Translations under genes and position numbers: made by a program | Shown here: positions 14,850 to 22,575 of the stretch, piece by piece | How the letters are laid out: every line of letters begins with the position of its first letter | Position numbering within the stretch: the stretch's first letter is position 1 | Source: DASVXQ01 sp046727955 | Lineage (GTDB): Bacteria > Actinomycetota > CALGFH01 | Direction of reading: 5' to 3' | NCBI GenBank assembly: GCA_046727955.1 | Contig: JBKPDO010000026.1 | Location: 1 to 49,979 of the forward strand | DNA: 49,979 nt | Notes under the pieces: model-generated | Seen by the model: the letters and a program-made list of their open reading frames with translations, nothing else | What the model was told of the DNA's origin: nothing | Database searches by the model: none

Positions 14850-15275
14850 ATGGCAACCATCCGCTCAAAGGAAGCCAGGCAAGCGTTCTACGCCGTGGCC
14901 GGCGTCGCCGACCTGGCGGTCTCCACCGTCCGCCGCCTTCCCGAGGAGGCCGACAAGCTGCGCACCCGCCTGCCGGGTGACGCCACGCGGGCCTACGGGA
15001 ACCTGGTGCAGCGCGGCGAGACGCTGGTCAAGACGATCCGCGGCTCGCGCTCGACGCAGCAGGCCGCCCGGGCCACCCGGATCGCGGTGAGCACCACCAA
15101 GGCGGCGGCGACCCGCGCCGGCGCTAACGCCCGGTCGACCCGCGCCGGCGCGCGCGGCGCCAGGACCACGGTGCGCCGTGCCGCCCAGGCTGACGTTCAG
15201 GCCGCCAAGGACGCGGCCGGCGAGGTCGGCGAGGTCGGCGAGGTCGGCGAGGTCGGCGAGGCCGACGGGAAGTAA
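14850..15275 (+). CDS. HbhA-like (heparin-binding hemagglutinin family) protein
   Basis: The protein has 141 residues and no signal peptide. The N-terminus (ARQAFYAVAGVADLAVSTVR followed by RLPEEADKLRTRLP) matches HbhA, which starts in the same way and forms a long coiled coil. Mycobacterial HbhA ends in a Lys/Ala/Pro heparin-binding tail. Here an Ala/Thr/Arg-rich region (AATRAGANARSTRAGARGAR) provides positive charge, and the extreme C-terminus is an acidic GEV repeat instead. HbhA proteins act at the surface in adhesion and in lipid or DNA binding. The start has GAGAGGAG upstream. It follows the XRE gene as in mycobacteria. Confidence 0.8.
   Translation: MATIRSKEARQAFYAVAGVADLAVSTVRRLPEEADKLRTRLPGDATRAYGNLVQRGETLVKTIRGSRSTQQAARATRIAVSTTKAAATRAGANARSTRAGARGARTTVRRAAQADVQAAKDAAGEVGEVGEVGEVGEADGK
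15217..15262. repeat. 9-bp coding tandem repeat (GEV) in the hbhA-like gene
   Basis: GGCGAGGTC is repeated four times and then changes to GGCGAGGCC, encoding (Gly-Glu-Val)4 before GEADGK and the stop. Exact nucleotide repetition suggests recent slippage. Confidence 0.85.
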
Positions 15276-15297
15276 CCCGCGGCGTAACGCGGCGTAG

Positions 15298-15333
15298 GTC
15301 GGGCCCGGCCTCCAGCTGGAGGCCGGGCCCGAC
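15298..15333. terminator. bidirectional GC-rich hairpin after the hbhA-like gene
   Basis: This is a perfect 36-nt palindrome with an 18-bp arm (GTCGGGCCCGGCCTCCAG). It lies 22 bp after the stop codon and is followed by AATTGTCTGCC. Actinobacterial terminators often lack a U-tract. Confidence 0.75.
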
Positions 15334-15492
15334 AATTGTCTGCCTTCGGGTTGTATCGGGCGTCGCAGTCGATTGCTCGTAACCGTCTCATGGCCGGCGC
15401 TCCTGAAGGATCGATAGCATGAATCGGTGGCGGGTGAGGGACCCGTCGCGCTCCGCGGAAGCGGAGCCGACCCGAGGCGAGGGAGTCTTCGA

Positions 15493-16779
15493 GTGCGGAC
15501 AAGCGGCGAGCTGGGAGCCTTCGACGACGAGGTGCGCCGGATCGCGGTGCTGACGGTCCATTCGTCGCCACTGGCGGCGCCAGGGGTGGGCGACTCAGGC
15601 GGCATGAACGTCCACGTCCGTGCGCTTGCGAGCCAGCTGGCCCGCGCCGGGGTGGCGTCGGACATCTACACCCGGGCGACGTCGGTCGACGATCCCCCGG
15701 TGGTCGAGGTCGAGCCGGGCGTGCGCGTCCTGCACCTCGCCGCCGGCCCGCTGGAGCCGATCCCGAAGCAGCTCCTGCCCCGCTACCTGTGCGCCTTCCT
15801 CTGCTCGCTGCTGCGGGCGGGGGAGCGCCACGGCCCCTACGACCTCGTGCACAGCCACTACTGGGTGTCTGGCTGGGTGGCCAGGCTGGCAAGGGAGCGC
15901 TGGAGCAGCCCGGTGGTCCACTCCTTCCACACCCTCGGCAAGGTGAAGAACGCGTGCCTCGCCAACGGTGAGGAGCCGGAGCCGCCCCGCCGGCTGGCGG
16001 GCGAGGAGCGCGTCGTGGCCACGGCCGACTGCCTGCTCGCCGCGACGCCGTACGAGGCCAGGCAGCTCACCGAGCTGTATGGGGCGCAGCCAACGAAGGT
16101 CCGGATCGTCCCGCACGGGGTCGACCACTCGCGCTTCCACCCTGGCGACCGCGCGGCGGCGCGTGCGGCGCTCGGCGTGTCCCGCCGGCACGCGCTCGCC
16201 TTCGTGGGGCGGATGCAGCCGCTCAAGGGGCCGGACGTGGCCGTGAGGACCCTGGCGCTTCTGCGCCGGCAGCGGCCCGATCTGGACGTCGAGCTGCTGG
16301 TGGTCGGCGGGCCCTCCGGGAACGGCGTGGGGGAGCCACAGCGCTCCGCGGCGCTGGCTCGGGAAGAGGGCGTTGCCGACCGCGTGCGGTTCCTGCCCGC
16401 ACAGCCTCACGACCAGCTTGCCACCGTCTACCATGCGGCCGACCTGCTGCTGGTGCCGTCGCGCTCGGAGTCGTTCGGGCTGGTCGCCCTGGAGGCGCAG
16501 GCGTGCGGGACGCCGGTGGTGGCGGCGCGCGTCGGCGGCCTGAGCCACGCGGTGGGGGACGGCACCACCGGGCTACTGCTCTCGGGCCACGACCCCGCGC
16601 ACTGGGCGGCGGCCGTGGCCGAGCTGCTCAGCTCACCCCGCCGGCTGGCGGCGATGGGCACGGCCGCCGCCCGCTTCGCCGGCGCCCACGGCTGGGACCT
16701 GGCCGCCACCCGCCTCCTGGACGTCTACGGCCAGTTGCTGCAAAGCACCCGGATCCCCCTGCTCGAACAGAGCGGCTAG
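15493..16779 (+). CDS. mshA: D-inositol-3-phosphate N-acetylglucosaminyltransferase (mycothiol synthesis)
   Basis: This 428-residue GT4 glycosyltransferase catalyses the first step of mycothiol synthesis. MshA-specific blocks include GVGDSGGMNVHVRALASQLA, VHSHYWVSGW, FHTLGKVKNA, VPHGVDHSRFHPGD, FVGRMQPLKGPDV and the nucleotide-sugar motif SESFGLVALEAQACGTPVVA. GTG 15493 is favoured by GGGAG eight bases upstream; the frame is also open from GTG 15427 without such a site. The stop TAG is part of the CTAG where a MITE begins. Gene order hbhA ... mshA, YbjN, phosphoglycerate mutase follows the mycobacterial arrangement. Confidence 0.94.
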   Translation: MRTSGELGAFDDEVRRIAVLTVHSSPLAAPGVGDSGGMNVHVRALASQLARAGVASDIYTRATSVDDPPVVEVEPGVRVLHLAAGPLEPIPKQLLPRYLCAFLCSLLRAGERHGPYDLVHSHYWVSGWVARLARERWSSPVVHSFHTLGKVKNACLANGEEPEPPRRLAGEERVVATADCLLAATPYEARQLTELYGAQPTKVRIVPHGVDHSRFHPGDRAAARAALGVSRRHALAFVGRMQPLKGPDVAVRTLALLRRQRPDLDVELLVVGGPSGNGVGEPQRSAALAREEGVADRVRFLPAQPHDQLATVYHAADLLLVPSRSESFGLVALEAQACGTPVVAARVGGLSHAVGDGTTGLLLSGHDPAHWAAAVAELLSSPRRLAAMGTAAARFAGAHGWDLAATRLLDVYGQLLQSTRIPLLEQSG

Positions 16780-16887
16780 TGCTGCGTTCCTCAACAGCGG
16801 TGCATGATGCTGGCAGCGCCAATACGGGTGCTGACCTGGTCATCTGGGGAGCCGAAACCGTACCCGTCTTGAGGAACGTTGCACTAG
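16776..16887 (+). mobile_element. MITE-A, second complete copy (IS630-type)
   Basis: This 112-bp unit is the exact reverse complement of 30-141, with the same terminal repeats and CTAG at both ends. Its left CTAG contains the mshA stop codon and its right CTAG is the left end of MITE-B. It carries no gene. Confidence 0.8.
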
Positions 16888-16994
16888 TGTCCCGAGTTAC
16901 TGATTCGCTTCACATTCGTAGCGGCCAACCTTCCTGGTCAGGGGGCCAAGAGCCGCCCCGAGAACAGCAACGAATCAACGACTCGGGACACTAG
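16884..16994 (+). mobile_element. MITE-B (IS630-type)
   Basis: This 111-bp unit lies between two CTAG sites. Its terminal inverted repeats CTAGTGTCCCGAGTTACTG and CTAGTGTCCCGAGTCGTTG share 14 leading bases, and TGATTCG follows on both sides. It differs in sequence from MITE-A but has the same CTAG/TA logic. It sits between mshA and the YbjN gene and abuts MITE-A. Confidence 0.75.
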
Positions 16995-17096
16995 GGCGTG
17001 TTTGCATTGGGGGGAGCCCGAGCCGATGAGGACCGCTCGAGTCTGCTACGCCCTGAAGTAATCTGTCTCGGCCACTGCGCCTCGCCTGACCTGGAG

Positions 17097-17612
17097 GTGG
17101 AAAAAACGACACCGGAGGAACGCCTGCAGGGACGGCCGGAGCCTGAGGCGGTGCAGGCCGCGGCGCGGCGGGCGGTCGAGGCGTTCCTGGCCGAGGCCAG
17201 CATCCAGGCCGACCAGCTGGACGACGATCGCTGGTTCCTGGTGCTCGCCGGTGAGCGCAAGCTCGGCATCGGCGTGCACCTGCAGGTCGGTGACCGCACC
17301 ATGCGGGTGGAGTCGTTCTTCATGCGCGCGCCGGAGGAGCAGCGCGAGCGGCTCTACCGCGATCTGCTGCTGCGGCAGGCCACGAGCTACCTGCTGCGCT
17401 TCACCCTCGACGACAGCGGTGACCTGTTCGTCGTCGGCCAGGTGCCGCTGCTGGCGGTCACGGTGGAGGAGGTCGACCGCGTCATCGGCTCGGTCCTCGA
17501 GCTGTGCGACAGCGCCTACCTGCCAGCAGTGGAGATCGGCTTCGCCTCGAGCCTCGCGGCCGAGCGCGCCTGGCGCGCCCGCCTGGCCGCCGGTGGCGAC
17601 GCGGGAGCGTAA
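17097..17612 (+). CDS. YbjN domain-containing protein
   Basis: This 171-residue protein of the actinobacterial YbjN (PF10722) family folds like a type III secretion chaperone. Recognisable blocks are DRWFLVLAGERKLGIGVHLQ, MRVESFFMRAPEE, LLRFTLDDSGDLFVVGQVPL and LDELCDSAYLPA-like SVLELCDSAYLPAVEIGFAS. Its molecular role is unknown. In mycobacteria the equivalent gene (Rv0487) directly follows mshA; here two MITEs separate them. The start is uncertain: GTG 17097 fits the homologous region but GGAGG is too close, and the frame is open from GTG 16998 beside the MITE. Confidence 0.85.
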   Translation: MEKTTPEERLQGRPEPEAVQAAARRAVEAFLAEASIQADQLDDDRWFLVLAGERKLGIGVHLQVGDRTMRVESFFMRAPEEQRERLYRDLLLRQATSYLLRFTLDDSGDLFVVGQVPLLAVTVEEVDRVIGSVLELCDSAYLPAVEIGFASSLAAERAWRARLAAGGDAGA

Positions 17613-17718
17613 GAGCATCAAGTTAAGAGCGGCACTAGGTTCCTGGAGGACCGCCGGAAGCTCCTTGATAGGCTGTAGCGACGTCAGACGACAGCGCCGT
17701 GACCTCGGAGGTTGCCAA

Positions 17719-18930
17719 GTGCCACTCACCGCTGAATCCGTGGTGACCGCGATGGCCAGGCCGGAAGGCAAGAAGGCCATGCTGCTCGTCATGGACGGCC
17801 TGGGCGGCTACCGCACCGTCGAACGCGGCTCCGAGCTGACCGAGGCGCGCACGCCCAACCTCGACCGGCTGGCGTGGGAAGGCTCGCTGGGCCTGCACGA
17901 CCCGGTCACGCGCGGGATCACCCCGGGGTCGGGCGCCGGGCACCTGGGGCTCTTCGGCTACGACCCGCTCGCCTTCGAGATCGGCCGCGGCGCGCTGTCG
18001 GCGGCCGGAGTCGGCTTCGCGCTGCAGCCTGGGGACGTCGCCGCGCGGGTGAACTTCTGCACGCTCGCCCCGGACGGGACCATCGCGGACCGCCGCGCCG
18101 GGCGCCTGCCCACCGACGAGGCGGCCGCCATCTGCGAGCTGCTCAGCCGCGAGATCCGGCTCGACGGGGCGGAGTTCTTCCTCCAGCCCGAGCGCGAGCA
18201 CCGCGCACTGCTCGTGCTGCGCGGGCCGGGGCTCGACCCGGAGGTCACCGACACCGACCCGCAGATCGAAGGGGTCGCGCCGCTGCGGCCGGAGGCGCGG
18301 GCGCCCGAGGCCAAGCACACCGCCGACCTGGTCGCCAGCTTCCTCGACCAGGCACGGTCGCTCCTGGCCGGTCGTGAGCGCGGGAACTTCCTCCTGCTCC
18401 GGGGCTTCGACACCCACAAGGAGCTGCCCTCCTTCACCGAGCGCTACAAGGTCAAGGCGCTCGCCGTCGCCGCCTACCCGATGTACGTCGGGATCTCGCG
18501 CCTGCTCGGCTTCGAGACACACCAGGTGGACGGCGCCGCTCCCGAGGAGGTCGAGGCGCTGGCTCGCCTCCTGCCAGACTTCGACTTCGTGTTCATGCAC
18601 GTGAAGAAGACCGATTCTGCGGGCGAGGACGGCGACTTCGAACGCAAGGTGGCGGCGATCGAGGAGGTCGACGCGCTGGTGCCGCGGATGCTGGAGAGCG
18701 GCGTCGAGGTCCTTGCGGTGACCGGCGATCACTCCACCCCGGCGCAGATGGCGGCACACTCGTGGCACCCGGTGCCGGTGCTGCTGTGGGGGGGCACGGC
18801 CGCGGCGGACGGGTTGCCGGCCTTCGACGAGGTCAGCTGCCGGCAGGGCTCGCTCGGCCGCTTCGAGGCCAAGCACCTGCTGCCGCAGCTGCTCGCCGCG
18901 GCCGGGAGGCTGGCGAAGTACGGAGCGTGA
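17719..18930 (+). CDS. apgM: 2,3-bisphosphoglycerate-independent phosphoglycerate mutase (archaeal-type ApgM)
   Basis: The protein has 403 residues of the alkaline-phosphatase-superfamily phosphoglycerate mutase found mainly in archaea. Metal and catalytic motifs are MLLVMDGLGG, EARTPNLDRLA, the phosphoserine loop TPGSGAGHLGLFGYDP, FNFMHVKKTDSAG-like VFMHVKKTDSAGEDGD and VTGDHSTPAQMA. It interconverts 3- and 2-phosphoglycerate in glycolysis. GTG 17719 has GGAGG seven bases upstream. In mycobacteria the gene in this position is the unrelated cofactor-dependent gpm1, so this looks like a non-homologous replacement at a conserved locus. Confidence 0.93.
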   Translation: MPLTAESVVTAMARPEGKKAMLLVMDGLGGYRTVERGSELTEARTPNLDRLAWEGSLGLHDPVTRGITPGSGAGHLGLFGYDPLAFEIGRGALSAAGVGFALQPGDVAARVNFCTLAPDGTIADRRAGRLPTDEAAAICELLSREIRLDGAEFFLQPEREHRALLVLRGPGLDPEVTDTDPQIEGVAPLRPEARAPEAKHTADLVASFLDQARSLLAGRERGNFLLLRGFDTHKELPSFTERYKVKALAVAAYPMYVGISRLLGFETHQVDGAAPEEVEALARLLPDFDFVFMHVKKTDSAGEDGDFERKVAAIEEVDALVPRMLESGVEVLAVTGDHSTPAQMAAHSWHPVPVLLWGGTAAADGLPAFDEVSCRQGSLGRFEAKHLLPQLLAAAGRLAKYGA

Positions 18931-19010
18931 CAGACTCGGGCAGAGGCCAATCGGACACAGTGCGCCATCGGGCACAGTCCCCGGTTCGGTCACAGACGAT
19001 CGGAGATGGC

Positions 19011-19751
19011 ATGAAAGGGGTCGTGCTGGCCGGCGGTAGCGGGACCCGCCTCCACCCCCTGACCCGCATCACCAACAAGCACCTGTTGCCAATCTACGAC
19101 CGGCCCATGGTGACCTACGCGATCGAGGCGCTGGTGACCGCGGGCATCACCGAGATCATGCTGGTCACCGGGGGCACCCACGCCGGCGAGTTCCTGCGGC
19201 TGCTCGGCAACGGGCACGAGTACGGCATCGACCGGCTGTCGTACGCCTACCAGGAGCGGCCGGGCGGTATCGCCGAGGCGCTCGGCCTGGCCGAGCGCTT
19301 CGTGGACGGCGACCGGGTGCTGGTGATGCTCGCCGACAACGTGCTCGAGCATTCCATCCGGACGCTGGTGGACAATTTCAAGGCGCAGGAGTCCGGCGCC
19401 CGCCTCCTGCTCGCCCGCATCGACGACCCGGCTCACCTGCGCCACCTCGGCGTTCCCGATTTCGACGGGAGCCGCCGCGTTGTCCGCATTCTGGAGAAGC
19501 CTGACGACCCGCCGAGCACCTTCGCCGTCACCGGCATCTACTGCTACGACGAGACGGTGTTCGAGGTGATCCCGACCCTGGTCCCGTCGTTCCGTGGCGA
19601 GCTGGAGATCACCGATGCGAACAACTGGTACGTGTCGCGGGGCCGCATGGACTACGACGTCCTCCAGGGCTTCTGGGGCGACGCTGGCGAGTCGATCGAC
19701 GCCTACTACCAGGTGAACGACTTCGTGCGGCGCCACGGCGCGAACAAGTAA
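19011..19751 (+). CDS. sugar-1-phosphate nucleotidyltransferase (RmlA/RfbA-like)
   Basis: The protein has 246 residues with the nucleotidyltransferase signature GVVLAGGSGTRLHPLTRITN and the Lys-containing HLLPIYDRPMV. Also present are MLADNVLE (metal-binding Asp), EKPDDPPSTFAVTGIYCYD and LEITDANNWYV. The pattern is that of glucose-1-phosphate thymidylyltransferase, making dTDP-glucose for rhamnose and related deoxysugars. It is about 40 residues shorter than typical RmlA, lacking much of the C-terminal extension, so UTP or another sugar phosphate cannot be excluded. GGAG lies before the ATG. No other rml genes are nearby. Confidence 0.85.
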   Translation: MKGVVLAGGSGTRLHPLTRITNKHLLPIYDRPMVTYAIEALVTAGITEIMLVTGGTHAGEFLRLLGNGHEYGIDRLSYAYQERPGGIAEALGLAERFVDGDRVLVMLADNVLEHSIRTLVDNFKAQESGARLLLARIDDPAHLRHLGVPDFDGSRRVVRILEKPDDPPSTFAVTGIYCYDETVFEVIPTLVPSFRGELEITDANNWYVSRGRMDYDVLQGFWGDAGESIDAYYQVNDFVRRHGANK

Positions 19752-19901
19752 CGGGCCAGCGGGCCGCGGCCCCGGCTCGCCTGGCGCCGTGGACGGCGGT
19801 CGCCGCCAGCGGCGCAGCCACTCAATTGGTCTTCAAGGCGAAGGTTGTTGTAAAAGACATCCTTGCATGCCGCTTGCCTGCCGACCGAGGAGTGTCCCCC
19901 C

Positions 19902-21134
19902 GTGAGCTCTACCGGACTGCCGCCATTGCCCCTCTCTGCCACCGCCATCGCTCACGACAAATGGTTGAGCAGGTTCAGGACCGTCCTGGTGGCAATCCTC
20001 GGGGGCGCGGTGGCGGCAATTGGCTCGCTGGCGTTCTATACCAGTTTCGAGGCGATCAAATCCTACGCCGAGCGATCTGGCGGCATCTCTCCGCGCCACG
20101 CCTGGGCGGTCCCCCTGCTGGTGGACTCCTTCATCGTCGTCGCCACCGGCGCCGACCTGTGGTTCACCACCACCAAGCAGAAGCGGCGCGTGTGGGAGAT
20201 CTGGTGGCCGAAGGCGCTGCTGGCAGGCGCGGCGGGCGTGAGCTTCATCCTCAACATCGCCCACGCCGACTCGGGCAACTGGGCGGCCCGCGGCGTCGCG
20301 GCGATCCCGCCGGCAGCGCTGATCCTCGGCGTCGAGCTGCTCATGATGGTGCTCCGCCGCGCGACCACGATCCGCGCCGCCCGGCTTCAGGCGGAGCTCG
20401 ACAAGCAGCAGCTCGAGCTGGCCGCGGCCCTGGAGCCGCCGGCGGTGCGCGGCGAGATCACCCGCAAGCAGCGCAGGCCGCGGCGCGAGATGCCCGTCCC
20501 CAGCGCGCGGGCGGCGAATGAGGATGAGCGCCAGGCAGAGCGGCAGGCGGAGCAGCAGCCGGACGGCGAGCGCGATCCCAGCATGCCGATCTTCACCCCC
20601 ACCACGCCGGCCAGGGGCGAGGATGGGCGGCCAGCCGCAGCACGTTCCACGGCCCCTGCCGGGCGGAGCGCGGCCGCGACCGCGCCGCCGCCGAAGCCGA
20701 GCAGCCCGAGCCCGGCTCGGCCTCAGCCTCGGCCGGCCGAGGCCCCCAAGCGCGAGCCCGTGCAGGCCGAGCCCGCGCGGGCGGCAAGTGGTGGGGACAA
20801 CGTATTCGCCACCCGGCCGCTGCGCACCGACAAGCGCCCAGGCGCGCTCGACAGGAACGGCAAGCCGCTCACGCCCTACGTGGTCGCCGCGCGCATCCTG
20901 GACGAGCGCGAGGACGGGGAGTCCCTCAGCCCGGAGGCGCTGGTCGAGGCGCTGGCCGAGGAAGGGCTGAACGTCAGCGCGACCACCGCTCAGGAGCTGC
21001 TCCGGGAGCTGCGGCCGCCGCTGGGGAGCCGGCTCGGGGCGCAGCGCTCGGCGGCCGCCGGCGGCCGCTCGGGCGACAGCCGGGCGGTGCCGGCCGGACT
21101 CGCCGCCAAGGGCTCCAAGGATCGCGCCGGGTAA
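19902..21134 (+). CDS. DUF2637 membrane protein with C-terminal winged-helix-like region
   Basis: The protein has 410 residues. The N-terminal ~150 residues hold four membrane segments (for example VLVAILGGAVAAIGSLAFYT and LLVDSFIVVATGADLWF), the DUF2637 domain seen in SpdB-like proteins of actinobacterial plasmids and chromosomes. A long Pro/Ala/Arg-rich linker follows. About residues 315-370 (DRNGKPLTPYVVAARILDER, LSPEALVEALAEEGLNVSAT) look like a small HTH domain found behind DUF2637. Function unknown; roles in conjugal spread or transcriptional control are proposed for relatives. GAGGAG precedes GTG 19902. The low-complexity 3' end overlaps an antisense candidate gene. Confidence 0.8.
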   Translation: MSSTGLPPLPLSATAIAHDKWLSRFRTVLVAILGGAVAAIGSLAFYTSFEAIKSYAERSGGISPRHAWAVPLLVDSFIVVATGADLWFTTTKQKRRVWEIWWPKALLAGAAGVSFILNIAHADSGNWAARGVAAIPPAALILGVELLMMVLRRATTIRAARLQAELDKQQLELAAALEPPAVRGEITRKQRRPRREMPVPSARAANEDERQAERQAEQQPDGERDPSMPIFTPTTPARGEDGRPAAARSTAPAGRSAAATAPPPKPSSPSPARPQPRPAEAPKREPVQAEPARAASGGDNVFATRPLRTDKRPGALDRNGKPLTPYVVAARILDEREDGESLSPEALVEALAEEGLNVSATTAQELLRELRPPLGSRLGAQRSAAAGGRSGDSRAVPAGLAAKGSKDRAG

Positions 21135-21334
21135 CCAGCGGCTTGGTCGTGGAGCTCGGCTTGGAGGTCGAGCAGCTCCCGCAGCACAAGGTGCGCGTCG
21201 GGGAGCGAGGTCGAGAGCGGCTGCAGCCAGCGGCTGATCCCGCCGTTCACGTGGCGGCTCGGTGGCGTGATCACCCAGCCGCCTTCGCGGTGCCAGAACA
21301 CCGCGCCGCGGCCGCTGCCCGGCTGGCTTGGCAC
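20990..21334 (-). CDS. candidate antisense small gene next to a PHO box
   Basis: The minus strand of the 300-bp gap before the CHAD gene has strong third-position G/C preference over about 75 codons, including RGAVFWHREGGWVITPP and LPDAHLVLRELLDLQAELHD. GGGAGG lies five bases before GTG 21334; ATG 21349 is an in-frame alternative. The PHO box at 21420-21437 points toward this gene, with a possible -10 CATACA in between. The last 145 bp overlap the DUF2637 3' end on the other strand, where either reading could be the real one. No family is recognised. Confidence 0.4.
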   Translation of the reverse strand: MPSQPGSGRGAVFWHREGGWVITPPSRHVNGGISRWLQPLSTSLPDAHLVLRELLDLQAELHDQAAGYPARSLEPLAASPAGTARLSPERPPAAAERCAPSRLPSGGRSSRSSS

Positions 21335-21419
21335 GAAACCTCCCGTCATGCCCAGTAGAGGGCCGAGCGGCGCCGGAGACAGCTGGCTTGCCCCGCTGTT
21401 GTATGGTGGCTGGACGTCA

Positions 21420-21437
21420 TGTGAATACCTGGTGAAC
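21420..21437 (-). promoter_or_regulatory. PHO box (RegX3/PhoP-type)
   Basis: Read on the minus strand, GTTCACCAGGT is followed by ATTCACA. These are two direct-repeat units 11 nt apart, matching the actinobacterial PHO box GTTCACCN4. It lies between the antisense candidate gene and the CHAD gene, five bases before the CHAD ATG. Confidence 0.65.
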
Positions 21438-21442
21438 ATCAT

Positions 21443-22465
21443 ATGGAGGAAGGAGGAGGCGTCTTGCCGCAGCAGCTGGCCGCGCCAGCCAGCGCCACCG
21501 AGACCCACGTCGCACTGCCTGATGCCGAGCGGGTCGCCGCCGACCTCGCCGCGCCCGTACCGGGCCGTGGTGCCTCGGTCGAGGAGCTGGTGCGACATGA
21601 CCTCGTCGCCTCGACCCTACGGCTGCTCCGCCACGAGGCCGCCATCCGTCTCGGTCAGAGCACCGACGGCAGCCCGACCGACACCCCTGGCTGGGACCAC
21701 GAGGAGGTGCACCAGGCCCGGGTGGCGACCCGCCGCTGGCGCTCCACGCTGCGGACCTTCGGGAGCCTGCTCGACCCGGAGTGGTCCGCGAAGCTGACCG
21801 CCGAATTGTCGTGGCTCGCCGGGCTGCTCGGCGCGGTCCGCGACACCGACGTGCTGCTCGCGGCTCTGCGGCGCGACCTGGAGCAGCAGGCAGGCAGTGA
21901 CGCGGAGCCCGGTCAGCGCCTGCTCGGGCGCCTCGTGACCGCGCGGGCGACGGAGCATCGGCGCCTGCTGGCCGCCATGGGCGAGCCGCGCTACGCCGGG
22001 CTGCTCAACGACCTGATCGCCGCCGCGGACGCGCCGGTCGCTCTGCCCGCCGCGGCGCAGCCGGCCGGGCAGGCCGTCCCGCCGCTCGTGCGCAAGCGCT
22101 GGAAGCGCCTGCGGGGCGCCGTGCGCGATGCGGGCGACCACCCCTCCGACGAGGCACTGCACCAGATCCGCATCCGTGCCAAGCGCTGCCGCTACGCTGC
22201 CGAGGCAGTCGAGCCGGTCATCGGCGAGCCGGCCAGGACGTTCGCCAAGGCCGTTGCCGGGCTGCAGGAGGTCCTCGGCGACCAGCACGACGCCGTCGTG
22301 GCGGAGGGCTGGCTGCGCCAGGCGGTCAGGACGGCCAGGCGCGACGAGGCCTTCGTCGGTGGGCAGCTCGTCGTGCTCGAGCGCGCCCGCGCCGCCGGCG
22401 CCCGCGAGCGCTGGCGCGCGCTGTGGAGCCCGGCCTCACGCAAGCGCCTGCGCGCCTGGCTCTGA
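21443..22465 (+). CDS. CHAD domain protein (polyphosphate-binding)
   Basis: The protein has 340 residues in two helical CHAD halves. Conserved basic histidine helices are seen as EEVHQARVATRRWRSTLRTF and EALHQIRIRAKRCRYAAEAV, with LLGAVRDTDVLLAAL and LGDQHDAVVAEGWL in the partner positions. CHAD domains bind inorganic polyphosphate and localise to polyphosphate granules. There is no CYTH or triphosphate-tunnel domain attached. ATG 21443 has no ribosome-binding site, whereas TTG 21464 lies three bases after GGAGGAGG, so the true start may be 21464. Its place at the edge of the phosphate island and next to a PHO box fits a role in phosphate storage. Confidence 0.9.
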   Translation: MEEGGGVLPQQLAAPASATETHVALPDAERVAADLAAPVPGRGASVEELVRHDLVASTLRLLRHEAAIRLGQSTDGSPTDTPGWDHEEVHQARVATRRWRSTLRTFGSLLDPEWSAKLTAELSWLAGLLGAVRDTDVLLAALRRDLEQQAGSDAEPGQRLLGRLVTARATEHRRLLAAMGEPRYAGLLNDLIAAADAPVALPAAAQPAGQAVPPLVRKRWKRLRGAVRDAGDHPSDEALHQIRIRAKRCRYAAEAVEPVIGEPARTFAKAVAGLQEVLGDQHDAVVAEGWLRQAVRTARRDEAFVGGQLVVLERARAAGARERWRALWSPASRKRLRAWL

Positions 22466-22490
22466 CCCACCGATGGAGGAGGGAGGGAGT

Positions 22491-22553
22491 CCCGGGCGCT
22501 CCGGGGGGGAAGCCCGGGCGCTCCGGGGGGAAGCCGGGCGCTCCGGGGCGATG
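22491..22553. repeat. GC-rich tandem repeat between CHAD and senX3 genes
   Basis: A unit of 20-22 bp built on CCGGGCGCTCCGGGG is repeated three times with small length changes. It lies between convergent genes and may form hairpins that block read-through. Confidence 0.75.
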
Positions 22554-22575
22554 CCAGGGGCGGGGCGTCTCAGTC

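Noticed and set aside
19902..21134. DUF2637 gene as a sign of an integrated plasmid
   Set aside because: No att site, integrase, Rep or Tra gene is near, and DUF2637 genes also occur alone in actinobacterial chromosomes.
22491..22553. tandem repeat considered as an origin-type iteron array
   Set aside because: It lies between convergent genes, is extremely GC-rich and has no DnaA boxes or replication gene nearby.
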